Source: Setophaga petechia
Lineage: Eukaryota; Chordata; Aves; Passeriformes; Parulidae
Reading direction: 5' to 3'
Assembly (NCBI GenBank): GCA_024362935.1
Contig: JANCRA010000014.1
Span: 11,959,258 to 12,023,257, forward strand
DNA length: 64,000 nucleotides
The translations under genes were made by a program, and so were the position numbers. This document shows positions 49,401 to 61,205 of this stretch, one piece after another. Position 1 is the stretch's first letter, and the number at the start of each line of letters is the position of its first letter. The notes beneath the pieces are model-generated. The model searched no databases and had not been told where the DNA came from. It saw nothing but the letters and a program-made list of their open reading frames with translations.

Positions 49401-51589
49401 GGCTTGACTCAGTTGGCAAAGTGGGTTATCCTTTTCCTGCCTTTCTTTTCAGGAGAATCTGCTCAGGGTGGGCATTTCAAACCGTGGCTTTAACACAGTT
49501 GCTGGGAAGGAGTTTCACTTCTTTTCTTGCTACTTGTATTCCCTGGCTGCATCTGCTGGTCCACCTCTGCTAGGCTATGGCTTGGCCTTTGACTCCTTTT
49601 GGTTCTTCTGCTCAATTTCATTTGACATAAAGAACTGATATTTAAAGTCCAACCTAATTGAGGACTTGGTCCTGAGATCTTTTAATAGTGTTTCCCTCAA
49701 AGGTCACATTTTCATTCTTAGAACTCCTATATACAACTGGCAGTAAATGTGGGTGAATCTGATGGAAAAAAAGGAGCTAATATAGCAATGGTTTGTCTCA
49801 GTTTAGGTCCCTAAGACTACTTTGAAAAGCATCTTTGAAACATTCTGATGATGTAAGCAGTAATAAACCACTGATAAACACAGTTTCACAACTGTTTTGC
49901 AACTCTGGAACCATGCCAAGGAACAAGGACAGGTCAGTGGATTTGATTCTGTGGTCTATATCCAGAAACATTTATAGAAATCTGACTATGCCATTTTATT
50001 TTAAAATATTCTAGTGGGTTCAGAGGGGTTCATATAATACACTGTGACTATAAGACTGGTTTTCTTACAGCTAGCCTCTATAATACCTCATGTTTGCCTT
50101 TTCAAGTAGGATGACATCAGTTGTACTCTCTCAAACCAGTAATGCCCCTTCTGAAACTTCACTCACCAGAGACTGTTGCTTGAACTGCTGTGACAAAGCT
50201 TATTTTCTTATGGCAGAAAAGTTTGAAAGAGTGTATATTAAATAAATATTTAAGAACAGTCTTAGAAGCAGAGTTGTAAATTTGTAAACATTAAGTTTAC
50301 AAAGAGTACTTAATCAAGAAACTGAGCACTTACAGATTTAGTCAGGGACAGAAACGTACCCTATAGCCATTTATCTAATCAAAATTAACCAAGTACTTAC
50401 AGAGTGAATGCTTGTAATGAGCTGCCTGAGAATAAGCTGGCAACCACAAATAATTCTCTGAATACAAATACTCTTTCAAGGAAAAGCTGAACTGCTTCTG
50501 AGCAGCTAGTGAATAAAATAAAACTAAAACCAGGTGACATTTACCAAATAAATTCTGCATTTCACAGTTTTGCTGACCATGTCAAGATTGATAAAGACAA
50601 ACAATACTTCCTTTCACAGATAAAGAAAAAGGAAAGATGAAAGATGCTAGACTGGGCAACTTGTATTCAGGTCTCCATTTAATTACACACTCACCATTCT
50701 GTTCTAGTCTCACTGCTTTACCCTCACGTTTTATTTTGAGATCTTAGGGTTGCATTTTTCAAGGCTGAAATCAACTCCAGTTAATTTTAGCAGGAGTTAG
50801 ATGCAGGCCCTAGCATTCCTGTCTGTGCTCATATTTACACATTGGTTCATGTAGGTAGTAGCAGTTCCCTATTTCAGCTAGGCACTGGGAGGGTCCATGG
50901 TGGAGAAGCACGGTAGTAAAATATTTCAGATCTGGCACATGGTGGGGAAAAATCTCTCCTACTAGGCAGATATGATTAGAGCTGTGTCAGGTTGTTCATG
51001 CTTGTGCTTATGCCCTCATTTTTTTAATGACTGTGTGGATACAGCAAAATCTTTTTTATCAAACTGTACAAAGGTTTGTCTATTTGAAGTCTCCTGAAGT
51101 GCATATTTTATTTTGCTATAATTTTCCAAGTAACATTAGGGGAAGGAACATTAAAAAGGTTATTTGGATTTTTTTTTTTCTTTCTGAGGTTTAGCCTGTT
51201 AGTTTATGGGAAGATGAGAAGGCAGTCTGCTAATGAACCTTTTGGTCTAGCATCTCATTACTCTGTGGGCTTCTTTCTACATAGATGTACATATCTGCAC
51301 ACATATATGTATCTATTTCACAGGAATATCTAGCCATCATTCCTTTTACAGTAGTTCCAACTTTCTGTACATGTGCTGAGCTGTAAAGTATTAAGCCTTG
51401 TAATCCCTCAACCTCTTAGATGTGGTTTGCTGGGGGGGGAGGGCTGTAAATCCATGGTGGCAAACAAGAAAAGCCTGAAGCTGTGAGCAAACAGGAAACA
51501 AATGATCTCAATCCCAGAATGTAAACTGTCATTGACAGAGATGCATGAAAGAATCATAACAGGGAAACCTGCTGCAATTTTTCATCCAG
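49401..51589. other. Non-coding stretch, no gene seen
   Basis: AT-rich. It includes an ancient-repeat relic at 50750-50812 (listed), an 11-T run at 51169-51179 and a G8 run at 51433-51440. No gene. Confidence 0.5.
50750..50812 (+). repeat. Probable ancient sauropsid repeat relic
   Basis: Words TGCATTTTTCAAGGCTGAAA, TCAACTCCAGTTAATTTTAG and CAGGAGTTAGATGCAGGCCC follow a pattern I know from amniote repeats (TTTTCAAAGGTG..., CATTGATTTTCAATGG, GGAGTTAGGTGCCTA). It is short and diverged, and the family name is unknown. Confidence 0.4.
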
Positions 51590-52030
51590 TTACCAGCTGA
51601 ATCACTGCCATTACACTGAAGAAGAAAGCTGCCAGCCCACCACTGATATGGCAGAGTCCTTTACATGTTGTGTGCACAAAGCAACCATATAGCCTGACTG
51701 GCATTTACTCCTTTTCATGCTTGCAGACTGATAATTATTGTGCACTGCCTCAAGCTTGCAATTAGAGGCCACCAAGAAACAAAAAATAGCTGAATTTCAA
51801 GATTATGCCTTTTGCATGATGGGTCATATTTTCCCAGCAGGGAATATGTTGTTGCCAGCAAAAACAGAATTCACCTATGCTGTACCAAAGGCCATATTAG
51901 CTGCGGGAACAAATGGAAAATTTGCATATAATAAAAAGTAATAATAACTGTCATTGTTACTGGTGACACAATTAGAGTTGCTGCTGGCTCCTGTGTCACA
52001 ATGCAGCTTTTAAGGGGGATGAGACAAAAC
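51590..52030. promoter_or_regulatory. Candidate conserved non-coding element with octamer and paired palindrome arms
   Basis: About 440 bp of complex, non-repetitive sequence. It contains a perfect reverse octamer ATTTGCAT at 51920-51927, SOX-like AACAAATGG, homeodomain-like CAATTAGAG and CTGATAATTATTGTGC, and an exact inverted pair GTGACACA (51963-51970) and TGTGTCAC (51992-51999). A 67-codon frame at 51738-51941 exists but uses no recognisable domain. The element call is inference from texture. Confidence 0.38.
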
Positions 52031-54756
52031 ACTGAGCAGCCAAGAACTTTTAATTATATATTCTATAGTCATTTTGCAGTATAGATATTCACTCTCTGTT
52101 TCAAGCATATTCTCATTTCAGTTTCCCAGACTTTTCTCTTATCTCCCAAAACCTGCAGTTTGAGTTCACAGGGTTGCTTCCTTTATTGCATAAAAAATGT
52201 GCCTTGCTAAGCATGTGGCCTGTTTGGCTCACTCACAGTGGTAGGAAGAGGACAGCAAGTTACTAAAGCATTAGAAAAACACTTAGGACAAAGTAAAATA
52301 CATTGTAAAGTAAAAAAGACATTGTCCATGAGGAAGGTTAAAGAGATGGTTTTGAGTTTCTTTTTTACTTTCTCATTTTATGACTTCTTCTGTGTTGTAT
52401 GGTGATGACTAAGATAAGTTGCTTTGGAAAAATCAGAGCTGCTCTGCAATAATAATCAAATCAGTCTATATATGGATGTGTTTAGTGGTATGTTTATTGT
52501 AAAATACATTGTTTTCACTTAATGGAGGATTTGAAAGGGGGAAGTAGAAGGAGAAGGAATGGCCCAAGTTGAAACTTCTTGGCACGCCATTAAGAATCAT
52601 TGCAGAAAGTTCTATCAGCTCTGAAGTTTCCTCTACAGCTATTTCAACCAGGACAAGAAAAGTCCTACAAACACAGGAGGAGAAAAATAATAAGTAGATG
52701 GTAGATTTCAAAGGATAATCTGTTAAGAGATGGAATTTTATGGTTGAGGAGAATTTGATAGAGCCAGAGCCGCTGTCTGGGAAGGCTCAGGAGCATCGGC
52801 CCAGCTCACACTGCTAGAAATGGCACATGTGCCAATATCATTTTAAACAATTCTTGCTTTTCAGAAGGCTGTGTGATGATTGTTCATGCTGGATGCAATC
52901 TGGAAAGATGAATCATGACTACCTGGGCTCACTGAACTCTCTGAACAAGAGAGCTAGATTTTGGGACTTAGATAATAAGTACTCTTCTGATCTGAGAGTA
53001 CTTTTCTGCCTTGTGGATCATTTATAGTAATTAACAGCTTGCAGAAAATTAAAACATCTCATTGCAAGTTTTGAATAAGTGTCTAACTGGATGTTCAGCT
53101 GAAGTTGGTTAGGTGGGATGGAGCAAACCCACTTTTCTGAAACTGATAACAATTACATTAGTTCAGCCACCCTGTGAAACTTTACTGAGTGAAGGGAAAA
53201 CTTTTTCTGCTCCTAGTCTTCAATTCAGTATATTACTTATTTTAAACATATCAAAGTTCTCTTTGCAGTCATGGTTTTGAGTCATCAATTCATTCTATTG
53301 CCCTGATGTCATTTGCCATAAAATCTGGGTGTGCATTTAATAAATCTAAATGTACTCTATAAGAAAAAACCCACATGAAATATTGATAATGGACAAACAG
53401 GGCAGGATTGACTTCTCACATAGCTACCTATACACAGGTGCCATAATATGTACCTATACAGACTGATATTCACAAATAATCCTAAATTGGAAGCATGAAT
53501 ATGGTAGCCCAAAGTAAGAGGGGTTTTTTGCATAAATCTTAACTCTGACTCTCAAAATATTCAGCAACCACTTCCCAGGGCTTCTTCCTATCTCTTGCAG
53601 GTCACTTTTTTTCACATCTCCTGTTCTCACAAAGACACTCTGTAGCAGAGTCAGCTATTATAAGACTCATCAGCTTCCTGTCTCGACATCAGGCTTTTCC
53701 TTCTCCCTTTAGTCTTAAAATGCACATTTCTCAGTCATCCTGAAACTGCTTAGAGTATAGACACAGTTATAGCATCATAGCACTCAGCAGCAGATGGGAA
53801 ACTGCCTCCCAGAACAAGGGAAAATCAGCATATATGGGAGAGAGATTGGAACAAAATTTGTTGTTTCCCACTTGAGAGAGCTGTTCAGGGGATCCTGCTG
53901 TTCTGAGTCTTTCAAAATCAGATGATGGCCTCTCTTCAAGGTTCCTGCAGTGTAGCCAGGAAAAAACCCAACAAACCCACCACCTTTTTCTTGATGGACT
54001 CAAGAGGTCTGTTGTAAGGGGAAACAGGACATGGCTCCTAGCTGTGACCTGTATTTTACAAGCAATGGGGGAAGCCAGTGTGTAAAAGCAGTAGCACTGG
54101 TGTGCAAGTGGCTCAGCAGACTTGGAAGCAGCAAATGGTAGAACTGCCAGCTCTGAGTTGGTTGATGAAATGTAACCCGTTAGGGCAGACCCTTCTCAGG
54201 TCACAGTGGTCATCAGCTCTTCCAGGCTCAGAAGAATTCTTGCTGAAGCTGCCTCATTGTCCAGCATTGATGCCCCTGCTTTGTGACCACAATTCACTTT
54301 ATTGACTATTGTGTGCAACCAGAGCTGAGCCATGTGACAGGTTTGCACAGAAACCACACCTTTCAGGCTCAGGAGAAATGGGAATGGTGCTTTGCTTTGG
54401 GGTGCTTGAATGGAAGTAGTTCAGATTACAATAATATCCTACAGAGTATAATACTCTTATTGTATTTATTTAATTAATCATAGTGGTTTATAGGATAGCA
54501 AAAGGATTCAGTTCCTCCTTCCCCCACCCCACAAGTAGTGACTGATGCATTGTTTGTCATTAAATTTAGCCAATATATAATATTTTAAAGTAGGGTCCCT
54601 AAAGGAATAATTTTGAAATTCTACATCTGTGTAAATAAAAATATACGTGTGTATATATTTACACACATGAAGACCTAATTTTCATTTCAATTTATACCAA
54701 GACAGGTCCCACAGGAACTGTAAAGTCAAGTCAGTTTGGGCCTGAGTGCTTACTGG

Positions 54757-54784
54757 AAAAAAAAAAAAAAAAAAAGAAAAAAAA
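54757..54784 (+). repeat. Poly(A) tract
   Basis: Nineteen A, one G, then eight A. It might be the tail of an old retrocopy, but the preceding sequence is not a recognisable transcript and no flanking target-site duplication was seen. Confidence 0.9.
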
Positions 54785-56523
54785 TTTTGTAGGAGCCTAG
54801 CCTATTCTGTGGGATTTTGCTTGCGTATGATTAAAATTTCACCCATGCCAGGAGAAAAAAATGACTGATATGAAAAAGAATCAGGCATATACAGTTACAA
54901 TATATCAATATATTTACTTGTGTCATTACTTACCTTTGGCATTATAGTATTTCAGCTCTACTGAATTGCTGTATCTCTAAACTGAATTTTTTAAACAGTT
55001 TGGAGTAAATTGCAAGGTTCTTCTCCATGGCACTGACTTTATTGTTCTGCCAGGATGTCTTCTTTTGTCATAAAAACAATAACTTAGTGTAAGTAGTACT
55101 TTTTAGGTTTACTAATCAGACAGGCTAATTGTATCTTTTAATCTGGGTCAATCTGCTCTTGCTTATTATAATTTGGCTCCAAATCCCCCCCAAAAAGAGG
55201 AACATTTGCAAATAATTTAGTGTCAGAGGCACTCTTATATAAACACTGTAAGAATTGCTGAAATGCCCAACAGAAAGTCTCTATAATTTTGAATCCAAGG
55301 CTCTAATATATTTTGTAAAAGGAATATATTGCTTTTCTTAAACCTTGGAGTGAACTTGAATGTGTGTGTGTCTGTGTCTTCAGGTGGACACATAAAAGGG
55401 CTGGATAAACAGGGAATGGGGTCTTTCCTCTATTTACAAAGCTGTGGCTGTCTAGACAGGGCACTTTTCCTGATTCAATCTACCAACTAAACTTAGAAAG
55501 GCCATGCTAATATTCGATTTTAGCTTCATCACCATGTCTGTACAATCCCTGCTTAGATTGCTAACCAGGGTGATTATTGCTTACTGAAACTGTTAATGTT
55601 TTGGTTGGATGTTTGTCTTCTCAAAAATGGGCTGAAAGATTTTTCCCTGTAGGCTACTGAATTTTCATTGCATGTTAACTGTTTAGGTGGTTTTCCAACT
55701 CCACCACCATCCAGCAGTGAGAAAAAGCAGCTGCCACAGCAAAAAAAATATTCAAATTTCTCATGGAGGCTTTGAAATTACTTGATTCCTGGAGTAATTT
55801 TTTATGTCACAGGAGAACCTTTGTTTACAAACAAAGTCTGGAAGTGGCTATACCTTATGGCAGTACCAGGCAGCTGCTCTCAGGAAGCACTGACTTTGTC
55901 ATATCAACATAGGAAAGCTTCAAAATAAGTTTGCAAAAATATCTGTTCTTCTGAGCAGTTTGGAAGTGTAGTCCTAGCTGCATGAGGAAATATTTTTCTT
56001 CAGGTTGAAGGATGGTTTTATCATCCACCTGCATAAAAAAGTGCTTTAGTAACACAAACTGTTTGTTATCAAGCAGGCAAAAGATAATACAAAATTATAC
56101 CCACAGTTTCACATATGTCCTCCTGATAAGGAAAGGTCTTGAGAAAATGTTCTTTGCCATAAATTATTCCTTCTGAGGGGAAAAGAATATTGAAAGGGCT
56201 TTTTTTTGACAAGTACAATATAAGAGATTAGTTCATTTGAGTAGAGTGCTTAAAAATGCAGCTGCGTGCAGATTTCTTAAGAAACTACAACTGACAATTG
56301 AAGAGGAAACCTAAAACAAGATTACAAAAATTAATCAGTTGGCACAGAACGGCTGACATTAATGTGTGTACTTCTTTGTTTTGAAACTAGACTGTGGAGG
56401 AGTTTTCTTATATGGAAAATTTCATCTACTTGTACTTGTCTCCTCACATAGTCAAATATTTTGTGAGACAGATCAAAAACCCTCTTTGACAAGCTCATTC
56501 CCACGCTTCTCCTTTTTAACCTG

Positions 56524-56546
56524 TTTTTTTTTTCTTTTTTTTTTTT
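56524..56546. repeat. Poly(T) tract
   Basis: T-run of 23 positions with one C at 56534. It is simple sequence, or a reverse-strand poly(A), with no retrocopy identified beside it. Confidence 0.9.
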
Positions 56547-57620
56547 ATTGGGTTTCTCCTCTTTTCCTGGAGACTTGTGGAGATAAAGAAAACTTTCCTT
56601 GAAATATATTTCAGTAGCTCGACATCTCTAGGGCAATCAGTATTTAAATGAAATATAGAAATGGAATTTTTAGAAAAATATTAAGGGATGGAATAAAGTT
56701 CCCCAAGCCTGTTAGAGAAGTTTGGGAGCATGGAAAGAGTGTTGAGGCTGGCATTGGGCAAGGCAGTCAGAAGAAGGAGGTTCTTTGATAACTATTGATG
56801 TGTAAACTCTGAGCTCTACCTGAAATGCTGTCACAGATTTCTCTCATACTCCAGGTTGTTTTTTGGGGTTTTTTTATGTTACATAGAATGCAATATTTCT
56901 TGGCAAAACCTTTGATCACAGTACAAAAAATGTAGAGTGATTGGATGTGTGTAATTTGCCTTCTACAAGACAATAAAGAAAAATGGTATAATTGAGCACA
57001 AAGATTGAATGGGCAGACTTTCTCAGTTAAGCACTGGGCTACATGGAGAGCTGTGCAAGAGGCTAATGTGGTGTCTGCTTTATGAAGTGCTGTGGTAATT
57101 GACAATAGTTACATAGAAAGAGTGCAGGGAGATGCAAGATTGCATTAATTAATATGCACTGTGTGCAGCACCCATCACTCAGAGTTGAATATTTATGAAA
57201 TTTTCTTTGCATGGGATTTTTTTTATTCACCTTTGCATTTACAGAATTTTTTTTATCCAATGATCTCAAGGAACTTCTTTGGAAGCCTTTACTCATGCTG
57301 ATTAGTTTCTTACAAGTTTCTTCTTTCAGCTGGCAGTGAGGCATCCCCAGGTGAATACTGAGTCCCACTGAGCAGCCCATAGAATTCAATGCAAGTACCA
57401 CCAGTGTGACTTCACTGATCCAGAAACAGACTCCAAACAATTGATTATCTCATTCTTCAGAAGGAATACCTTCCAAAAAATGTAGGAGTTTGTAGAACAA
57501 CTCTAGTTTCTTCTCTCCTGTTTCATTTTCGAGTCCTAGACTTCAAATTCATTGAAAGAGTTGCAAGTGTTGGGACTATAACCAAACATTGCAAACATAA
57601 TTTTGCCCAGTTGAGTGTTA

Positions 57621-57765
57621 AGTGGTGGAGACACCATCCCTGGAGGTATTTAAAGACATATGGATGTGGCATTTAGGGACATGGTTCAGTGATGGCTTTG
57701 GCAGTGCTGATGGGACTTGATGATCTGAGAGATCTTGTCCAAACTAAACAATTCTGTGACTCTAA
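57621..57765 (+). mobile_element. CR1 LINE 3' end, degraded
   Basis: Ordered words are AGTGGTGGAGACACCATCCC, TGGAGGTATTTAAAGACATA, TGGATGTGGCATTTAGGGAC, ATGGTTCAGTGATGG, GACTTGATGATCTGAGAGAT and CAATTCTGTGACTCT. They match the avian CR1 3' end almost word for word. It is about 145 bp, forward orientation and truncated, and is the best preserved CR1 piece in the window. Confidence 0.92.
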
Positions 57766-58174
57766 ATCAGATATTGTCACTTCTCTTACACTGACACAAA
57801 AGTTATGCACCTCTAATTGTGAACATATTGACAAACAGTGTTAATTTACAGTAGGGTTTCAATTATCCTGCTTGGTTGCTAATGGTATTCAAATGAATTA
57901 GAAAAAAATGAGTTCATGAGCTTGGTTTCATATATTCCATAAAGCTGAGTTTGATGTATCTTTAATTTATACATCTGCACTGTGTAAATGGCCATTTTGT
58001 AAAGAAGTAAATATGTATGGGACATATATAAACTCTTCTTTTGGATGAGTCTTATCAGTAAATTCATGGCCCCATTTTGAAAACAAACACCTGGATTATC
58101 ATGAGTACTTATAAACTGTAGTGATTTGAGACAGAAAACTATTTATATCATAGCCAGAGGCTTCTGTGGTTTTT

Positions 58175-58203
58175 AAACAAAGCTCCCATTGATTTCTATG
58201 GTG
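58175..58203 (+). repeat. Very short relic resembling ancient sauropsid repeat
   Basis: The word CAAAGCTCCCATTGATTTCT, followed by ATGG, resembles the AAAGCTCCCATTGACTTCAA-type motif of turtle and crocodile repeats. At 29 bp the call is weak. Confidence 0.25.
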
Positions 58204-59542
58204 TTCCAAATTTTAAAATGTCATTTTTTCCATCTTATCATGTTTATTTATTGTTTTTAGGGAATCAAAAGGATGTAATCAAGTGATTCAAAGTTAAATC
58301 AGATAAATATTCATGGAAAATAGCTTAAATAATTTCTTTTAAAATTTACCTTGCATATTTGAGTTTCAAAATACTAAATATTAGAAAAAAGCTAATTAAA
58401 ATATTTTATAGGTATGTTTTGAATTGATTCTGTAATTCCTTTGAGGCTAGGCATGAGTGAATATAAAGTTCAGACAGAAGACACACTCTTCTTTGCTGAT
58501 CCAGTTTCAAACTCTCTGCCAAACTGGCCTTTAATTTCCAGGCACAGATCATGAAAAGGGAGCATAATGTAGCTGGGAATGGCTGAAGTGAGCCACACAT
58601 CATAGTGATGAGGGATGCCTTTTCCTCCAGAGCCTTTTTGCTCTATGGGGCAAAATAATCTGGATTACAAAATAATGTCATCTTTGACATAGGGTTGTTT
58701 TAAGCTTATGTGATCATCTTCACTTTTCTACCTACGTATGCAGCAGTATGGACCTGTGTTTTTCACCCCAGAGTATTATTCTCGTTTGCTTTTAACATAA
58801 GGAAATCTGGGTTTCTTTAAAGAGAAGTGTGTGCTGATAGAATCTCAGGATGGCGTAAATCTGTCAGTTGTAGAGAGCTCCTCTCTCTATAGTGCAGTGT
58901 GTATAAAGCAAATGCAGAAGCAGTACAATTTTCCTCAAAGCATGAAAAAAAAATTCTAGGATCTTTGATTTCTGTAGTTCTCCCACTTAAAATCTCCTTC
59001 AAAGTTTTGATTATCACACTGTGATAGGCTGCTCAGAAAAAGCCAAGACAGATAAGATAGATCTAATTTCTAACCCTGACATCTCTGCCACCCATTCATT
59101 ACTCTTTTACATTTCTTGCTATGCCCTGTGAAAGCAAATGTGCCACTTACATCTCCAATTTCTATCAGAGGGGGAAATAGTTGTATATTAACATCAGAGC
59201 TTTTAAAAAGTGGAGTAAATTGTGTAGAGTTCAGAATCTCCTCACTTCAGGTGAATAATCAGCCTGGCATGAGTGGATGGTTCTACCCATTTGTCAGTGA
59301 GTGCAGGGAAGTGGTGTCTGTTCCTTGTGCTGTTGTTTGTTTTAAACACATTATTTTATAACCATTGTGTAAAAAATGAGTCCTTTGCCTCTTCAGCCAG
59401 CTATGGGAATGTTTGAAATCAAAGAGCTTTTGTTTTATATTGTAAAAACTGTGTGTCCCTGCACTTTTGCACCACTCATATTCTCCACAGTGACTCTCAG
59501 TGGGTAACTTAAAAATGTACAGGAATGTTCAGAACACATTTT

Positions 59543-59592
59543 GAAGAAAGAAGAGGAGGGGGGGAGAGAGAGAGAAAAGAGAAGAGAAAGAG
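59543..59592 (+). repeat. 50-nt uninterrupted purine tract
   Basis: Only A and G over 50 positions, including a G7 run and (GA)n. Such polypurine stretches can adopt triplex DNA and tend to be unstable in length. Confidence 0.93.
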
Positions 59593-59934
59593 CGACTCAT
59601 CTTAAGTTACACCATCATCTTTAACAGCTGTGCACATATTAAAGGAAGTAATGGGGGAGTGAAGGTACTGCATATTTCAAAGCTGAACTGTTGCAGTAAC
59701 AATAAGAAAGGGGGGATGTTGTACAGAGTTAGCCAAGTGTTTGAAGTACATTACCGTAAGCCAAACCAATGAAGTGGACAAGATTTCTAGCATGCTGCAG
59801 TGGTGCCTCTGCGTACTTAATAACAGATGTTTGGTCTCTCTAGGCAGATAATTGTCCTGCTGTAAGGTTGGCTTGACCTGTGTGAGCAATACTGTGTACA
59901 GCACTGAAACAGTAACAAATGATCATAGCTTTTC

Positions 59935-60330
59935 TCGTTTTACTGGTAGAATGCTTAGCCACGCTTCCTTTTAAGCACATAATTACTCCAAAGCAACTGG
60001 AGCCCATACATCCTCCTTGCCTAATGGCTCTGAAGCCATTTTGCTATAATTTATGGGGACAGGGTTCAAAGTTTTAATAATATTTGGATAATATCATTGC
60101 CAAAATGTCTTTGAGCTGTGATGAATAGAATGAGAGTGGGCACATTTTGATTCTGTGCATGACAGTGCGAGTGTTAACAGCACCATACTTTGTTCAACCT
60201 TTATGGAAACATTCACGAGCCAATTTGCTCATGAATTGTAGATATGAGCATGAAGAATTATAAACAGCAGTGGAAAACATACAGGGTTGCTTGTTCATAA
60301 GACACTGTCCTGTTAGTGGCTCTTCTTTAT
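59935..60330. promoter_or_regulatory. Candidate conserved non-coding element
   Basis: Roughly 400 bp of complex sequence with several CpG (GCCACGCTTCC, AGTGCGAGTG, TTCACGAGCC). Words include CACATAATTACTCC, CTATAATTTATGGG, CCTTTATGGAAAC and AACTGGAGCCC. There is no repeat signature and no reading frame. It looks like a vertebrate developmental enhancer, but conservation could not be tested. Confidence 0.38.
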
Positions 60331-60599
60331 GCAGATAAATGAATTGCAGAGAATACAAAAATGGTTTAAATAAACCCTTAGCAGATAATGTATTGGCACA
60401 TCAACATAAAATACGCAGGCACTGTGGCATGCTTTTGGATATTTATGTTTATACTCTCTGCTCAAGTGGCTCACTGATTTTTTGGCTTCCTATCATTCAC
60501 CTAATAATTTCAGCATCCTAACTGCACCTCTGGGTATGTTTATCTGACAATCCAAGCTGTTCTTTGCTTTATGTGGCTTGCTGAAATTGGCCAATTTGC
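60331..60599. other. Non-coding gap between two candidate elements
   Basis: AT-rich sequence with a 60-codon frame lacking recognisable features. Nothing else seen. Confidence 0.4.
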
Positions 60600-60720
60600 T
60601 CTGCAAGTCGCTCCAGTGCATGATAGGTTAATGATGTTAATCAAAGCTAAATAAGAGTAGACATGATCCTTTCACTGGAGTCACAGCCCAGCAAGTGCAA
60701 ACAAGTCTATTGGGTAGGTG
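60600..60720. promoter_or_regulatory. Weak candidate regulatory element (paired GTTAAT, TCF/LEF word)
   Basis: GTTAAT occurs at 60627-60632 and 60636-60641, and ATCAAAG (TCF/LEF-type) at 60640-60646 overlaps the second. Paired GTTAAT words resemble half-sites of HNF1-type homeodomain proteins, although the spacing here is a direct rather than inverted arrangement. Function is inferred. Confidence 0.25.
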
Positions 60721-60783
60721 GCACAAGACCACAAAAATACCAAAAGAATGTGTCTCTAAAGCTAATATACACCTAAGCTTCAT

Positions 60784-60842
60784 TCAGAGCCTACCAAAGT
60801 CTGGAGGAGTCTCTACTGATTTCACTGAGATTTAGACCAGAC
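60784..60842 (+). repeat. Probable ancient sauropsid repeat relic
   Basis: Words TCAGAGCCTACCAAAGTCTG, GAGGAGTCTCTACTGATTTC and ACTGAGATTTAGACCAGAC resemble the pattern GAGCCCACTGAAGTCAATGG, AGACTCCCATTGACTTCAAT, GGGCTTTGGATCAGGCC common in sauropsid genomes. Confidence 0.5.
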
Positions 60843-61183
60843 GCACAAAACTCTTCATCCTTTGGCTAAGAATGTTTTTTTCTAGTTTGCTTGATGGAAT
60901 ATGAAACTGTGAACAAACTGTGGCTAAATTCTGTAGATAATTTATCATTGACAGGTTAAGGATTTGTTAGGCAGAGAGCACAAGTATTTTTCTGTACACA
61001 AATGACATAAAAATGCTGACTTGTCCAGTCATGACAGCTGCTCTGAATGAAAAATGAAAAAACCCCAAAACAAATATGAACAAGGCTTGCTTTAAATGTT
61101 CCCAACAGTGATGGTAGCTAGAAACAATTTTTAAAATACTCTCTGTTTAATTCCATTCAATGATATTCAAGCAATGTTTCATT

Positions 61184-61205
61184 TAATCAAAGGGGTGTTT
61201 GATTA
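61184..61205. repeat. Perfect 8-bp inverted repeat with TCF/LEF-type words
   Basis: TAATCAAA (61184-61191), a 6-bp spacer GGGGTG, then TTTGATTA (61198-61205). The left half reads ATCAAAGG, a classic TCF/LEF word, and the right half supplies ATCAAA on the other strand. Confidence 0.9.

Larger units (their letters stand above)
52031..57620. other. Long non-coding stretch, no gene seen
   Basis: Short frames only (up to about 125 codons near 57.1-57.4 kb, on the minus strand, without recognisable features). It holds a poly(A) tract at 54757-54784, a T-tract at 56524-56546 and a loose inverted repeat TGTGTAAATA/TATTTACACA at 54628-54665. A brief CpG-containing patch lies at 52768-52800. No repeat family was recognised. 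Confidence 0.5.
57766..59934. other. Non-coding stretch, no gene seen
   Basis: AT-rich with short frames. A possible repeat word at 58175-58203 (AAAGCTCCCATTGATTTCTA) resembles the ancient sauropsid relics elsewhere in the window. A purine tract lies at 59543-59592. No gene. Confidence 0.5.

Noticed and set aside
54600..54784. Processed pseudogene ending in poly(A)
   Set aside because: The upstream sequence is AT-rich with no recognisable transcript, and no target-site duplication was found.
57063..57440. 125-codon minus-strand frame
   Set aside because: No family resemblance, and it overlaps another minus-strand frame in a different phase.
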